A DNA stretch of 64,000 bases from Haloactinospora alba (GTDB lineage: Bacteria; Actinomycetota; Actinomycetes; Streptosporangiales; Streptosporangiaceae): assembly GCF_006717075.1 (NCBI RefSeq), contig NZ_VFQC01000001.1:3395501-3459500 (forward strand), given 5' to 3'. The translations under genes and the position numbers were made by a program. Positions within the stretch are counted from its first letter, which is position 1, and each line of letters opens with the position of its first letter. Below the pieces are notes generated by a model that did no database searches, had not been told where the DNA came from, and saw only the letters and a program-made list of their open reading frames with translations. Below are positions 62,486 through 64,000 of this stretch, piece by piece.

Positions 62486-64000
62486 TCACTCACACACGGT
62501 CCCGTCCTCGGGAGCGGAACCCTCCAACAGGTAGGTGTCCACCGCATCGTCCACGCAGGAGTTACCCATCCGGTAGCCGGTGTGCCCGTCGCCCTCCCGG
62601 GTCAGCAGCACCCCCGGTTCCAGCTGGTCGGCCAGGTTCTGCGACCACTCGTAGGGGGTGGCCGGGTCCCGGGTGGTGCCCACCACCAGCAGCTCCTCGG
62701 CTCCGGCGGCGTCCAGCTGCTTCTCCCCGGCGACGGCCTCCTTGGGCCAGTAGGCGCACGGCAGCGCCCCCCACACCAGTGAGGCGCCGAACAGCGGGGC
62801 GTCCTCGTCCGCCTCGGACGCGGCCTTCCGGTAGGCGGCCGGGTCGCGCGGGCTGGGCGAATCCGAGCAGTTCACCGCCATGAGCGCGGCGCTCTTGTTC
62901 GCGTAGTTGCCACCGGGGTAGCGCCCGTACATGTTGTCGCCGAACCGCAGCAGCGCGGTGCCGTCGCCGTCGAACGCGGCCCCCAGCGCCGACCGCAGCT
63001 GTGGCCACCGCTTCGCGCTGTACATCCCGCCCAGCACGCCGGTCTCCGCCCAGGCCCGGGTGACCTCGCGCTCACCGTTCCGGTTCTCCAGCGGCTCCTC
63101 CCCCGCCTTATCCAGCAGCTCGCCGAGGCGGTCCACCCCCGCGTCCGTGCTGGTGTCCGACCCTCCGAGGGGGCACTCGGAGTGCTCCAGGCAGTCCGAC
63201 ACGAAGGCGCGCACCGACGTGTGGAACCCGTCCGCCTGCTGGCGCGCCACCTCGACCTGGTCGAGGGTGGGGTCGATCGCCCCGTCCAGCACCATCGCGC
63301 GCACCCGGTCCGGGAACCGGTCCGCGTAATGCGCGCCGATGCTGGTGCCGTAGGACTTGCCGAGGTAGGTGAGCCCCTCGTCCCCCAGGACACCGCGCAG
63401 CACGTCCAGGTCCGCGGCGACGTTCGTCGTGCCGAGGTGGTTGATCAGCTCACCGGAGTTCTCCTGGCACGCCTGCACGAACTCCTCGCTGCTGCTGGTG
63501 AGCTGCCGCACGCCCTCGTCGGTGACCTCGGCCATGTCGCCGTTGCCGTCGGCGGTGTCCACGTCGCTGCCGAGGAACGCGTCCAGCTTCTCGGGGGACA
63601 GGCACCGCACCGGGGAGCTCTCCCCCACCCCGCGGGGGTCGAACCCCACCAGGTCGAACCGCTCGCGCACGTCCCCGGTGACGATGTCGCTGGCCATGCT
63701 CACGTACTGGAGTCCGGAACCGCCGGGGCCGCCCGGGTTGACCACGAGCGAGCCCGTGCTGTCGCCGCTGGCGGGGAGGCGTTTCACCGCGATGTCGAGC
63801 GTCTCGCCGTCCGGGTCGTCGTAGTCCAGCGGGACCTCGTAGCTCCCGCACTCGAACCCGTCCTCCTCGCTCCCGCAGTCCTCCCAGTCCACCTGTTGCT
63901 CGTAGAACCCGGTGAGCGCCTCCGGCGTCCCCGCGGTGTCCCCGCCCGACTTCCCTTCCCCGTCCCGGCCGCCGTCGTCCGGATCGCCGCCGCACCCCGC
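62486..64000 (-). CDS. Secreted alpha/beta-hydrolase with TAP-like C-terminal domain (cut by window edge)
   Basis: Encodes about 504 residues of an exported tripeptidyl-aminopeptidase-type hydrolase (SlpD/SlpE-like). The visible start reads AGCGGDPDDGGRDG, so the edge falls at a lipobox cysteine and the signal peptide is just outside. VNPGGPGGSGLQYV is the oxyanion-loop region; the nucleophile is in LTYLGKSYGTSIGAHYADRF; the catalytic His is in GDGHTGYRMGNSC within the C-terminal TAP-like domain. Such enzymes release tripeptides outside the cell. Confidence 0.92.
   Translation of the reverse strand, partial: AGCGGDPDDGGRDGEGKSGGDTAGTPEALTGFYEQQVDWEDCGSEEDGFECGSYEVPLDYDDPDGETLDIAVKRLPASGDSTGSLVVNPGGPGGSGLQYVSMASDIVTGDVRERFDLVGFDPRGVGESSPVRCLSPEKLDAFLGSDVDTADGNGDMAEVTDEGVRQLTSSSEEFVQACQENSGELINHLGTTNVAADLDVLRGVLGDEGLTYLGKSYGTSIGAHYADRFPDRVRAMVLDGAIDPTLDQVEVARQQADGFHTSVRAFVSDCLEHSECPLGGSDTSTDAGVDRLGELLDKAGEEPLENRNGEREVTRAWAETGVLGGMYSAKRWPQLRSALGAAFDGDGTALLRFGDNMYGRYPGGNYANKSAALMAVNCSDSPSPRDPAAYRKAASEADEDAPLFGASLVWGALPCAYWPKEAVAGEKQLDAAGAEELLVVGTTRDPATPYEWSQNLADQLEPGVLLTREGDGHTGYRMGNSCVDDAVDTYLLEGSAPEDGTVCE

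Overview
This window is chromosomal DNA from a high-GC actinomycete. The evidence is very high GC and G/C-ending codons, Lsr2, a chaplin, a zinc-dependent metalloprotease of the F420-associated family, XRE-DUF5753/DUF397 regulator pairs, type I-E-like CRISPR repeats and many start codons with an actinobacterial TANNNT box 5-9 nt upstream. Gene content fits a Nocardiopsis/Streptomonospora-like organism, but I cannot name the species from sequence alone.

Layout. 1-9.3 kb: housekeeping and small loci (proC cut by the left edge, proline dehydrogenase, TetR, sugar-isomerase-like TIM barrel, methyltransferase, lipoprotein, SGNH hydrolase, radA, mutY). 9.4-17.6 kb: clpC, lsr2, an NAGS-type acetyltransferase, a LuxR-type HTH gene and lysS, with a 1.5-kb stretch without a convincing gene at 13.1-14.6 kb. 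17.6-19.1 kb: debris of a mobile element, including a helicase N-terminus joined in frame to a reductase C-terminus. 19.2-24.4 kb: a cofactor operon (DUF2520 gene, panC, an in-frame nadB-nadC fusion, coaX) for pantothenate/CoA and NAD. 24.6-29.9 kb: chaplin, two YdbS/YdbT-like PH-domain membrane proteins, a Rho_N protein, a CBS-pair protein and an SDR that lacks the usual catalytic Tyr.

30.0-38.1 kb is accessory island 1: a CRISPR leader and 14-repeat array, a lactococcin-972-type bacteriocin cassette (ABC ATPase, 7TM immunity-type protein, precursor), a solitary decayed CRISPR repeat, a frameshifted methyltransferase of the ATP-grasp RiPP type, a DUF397/XRE pair and a divergent three-gene operon. 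38.2-49.1 kb is conserved core: ftsH-folE, folP, an NTF2-like gene, folB, folK and a DUF3180 gene, several overlapping by 4 nt, then hpt, tilS, a metalloprotease, dacB and ppa. 49.3-54.8 kb holds a NERD-like protein, small unknowns, a DEDD exonuclease and a BCCT osmolyte transporter.

54.9-61 kb is accessory island 2: a four-repeat array of a second repeat type, two degenerate repeats, trpS with an aminotransferase C-terminal fragment, two more repeats and a leader homologous to the first leader but inverted. A four-gene operon follows, paralogous to the one in island 1, then a divergent XRE/DUF397 pair and decayed copies of that pair. The window ends with an RDD protein, a small membrane protein, tRNA-Thr(CGT) and a secreted TAP-type hydrolase cut by the right edge.

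The most interesting structure is the relationship between the two islands: homologous inverted CRISPR leaders, arrays that look split by unrelated gene cassettes (bacteriocin in one, trpS in the other), paralogous regulator modules beside both, and no cas gene in the window.
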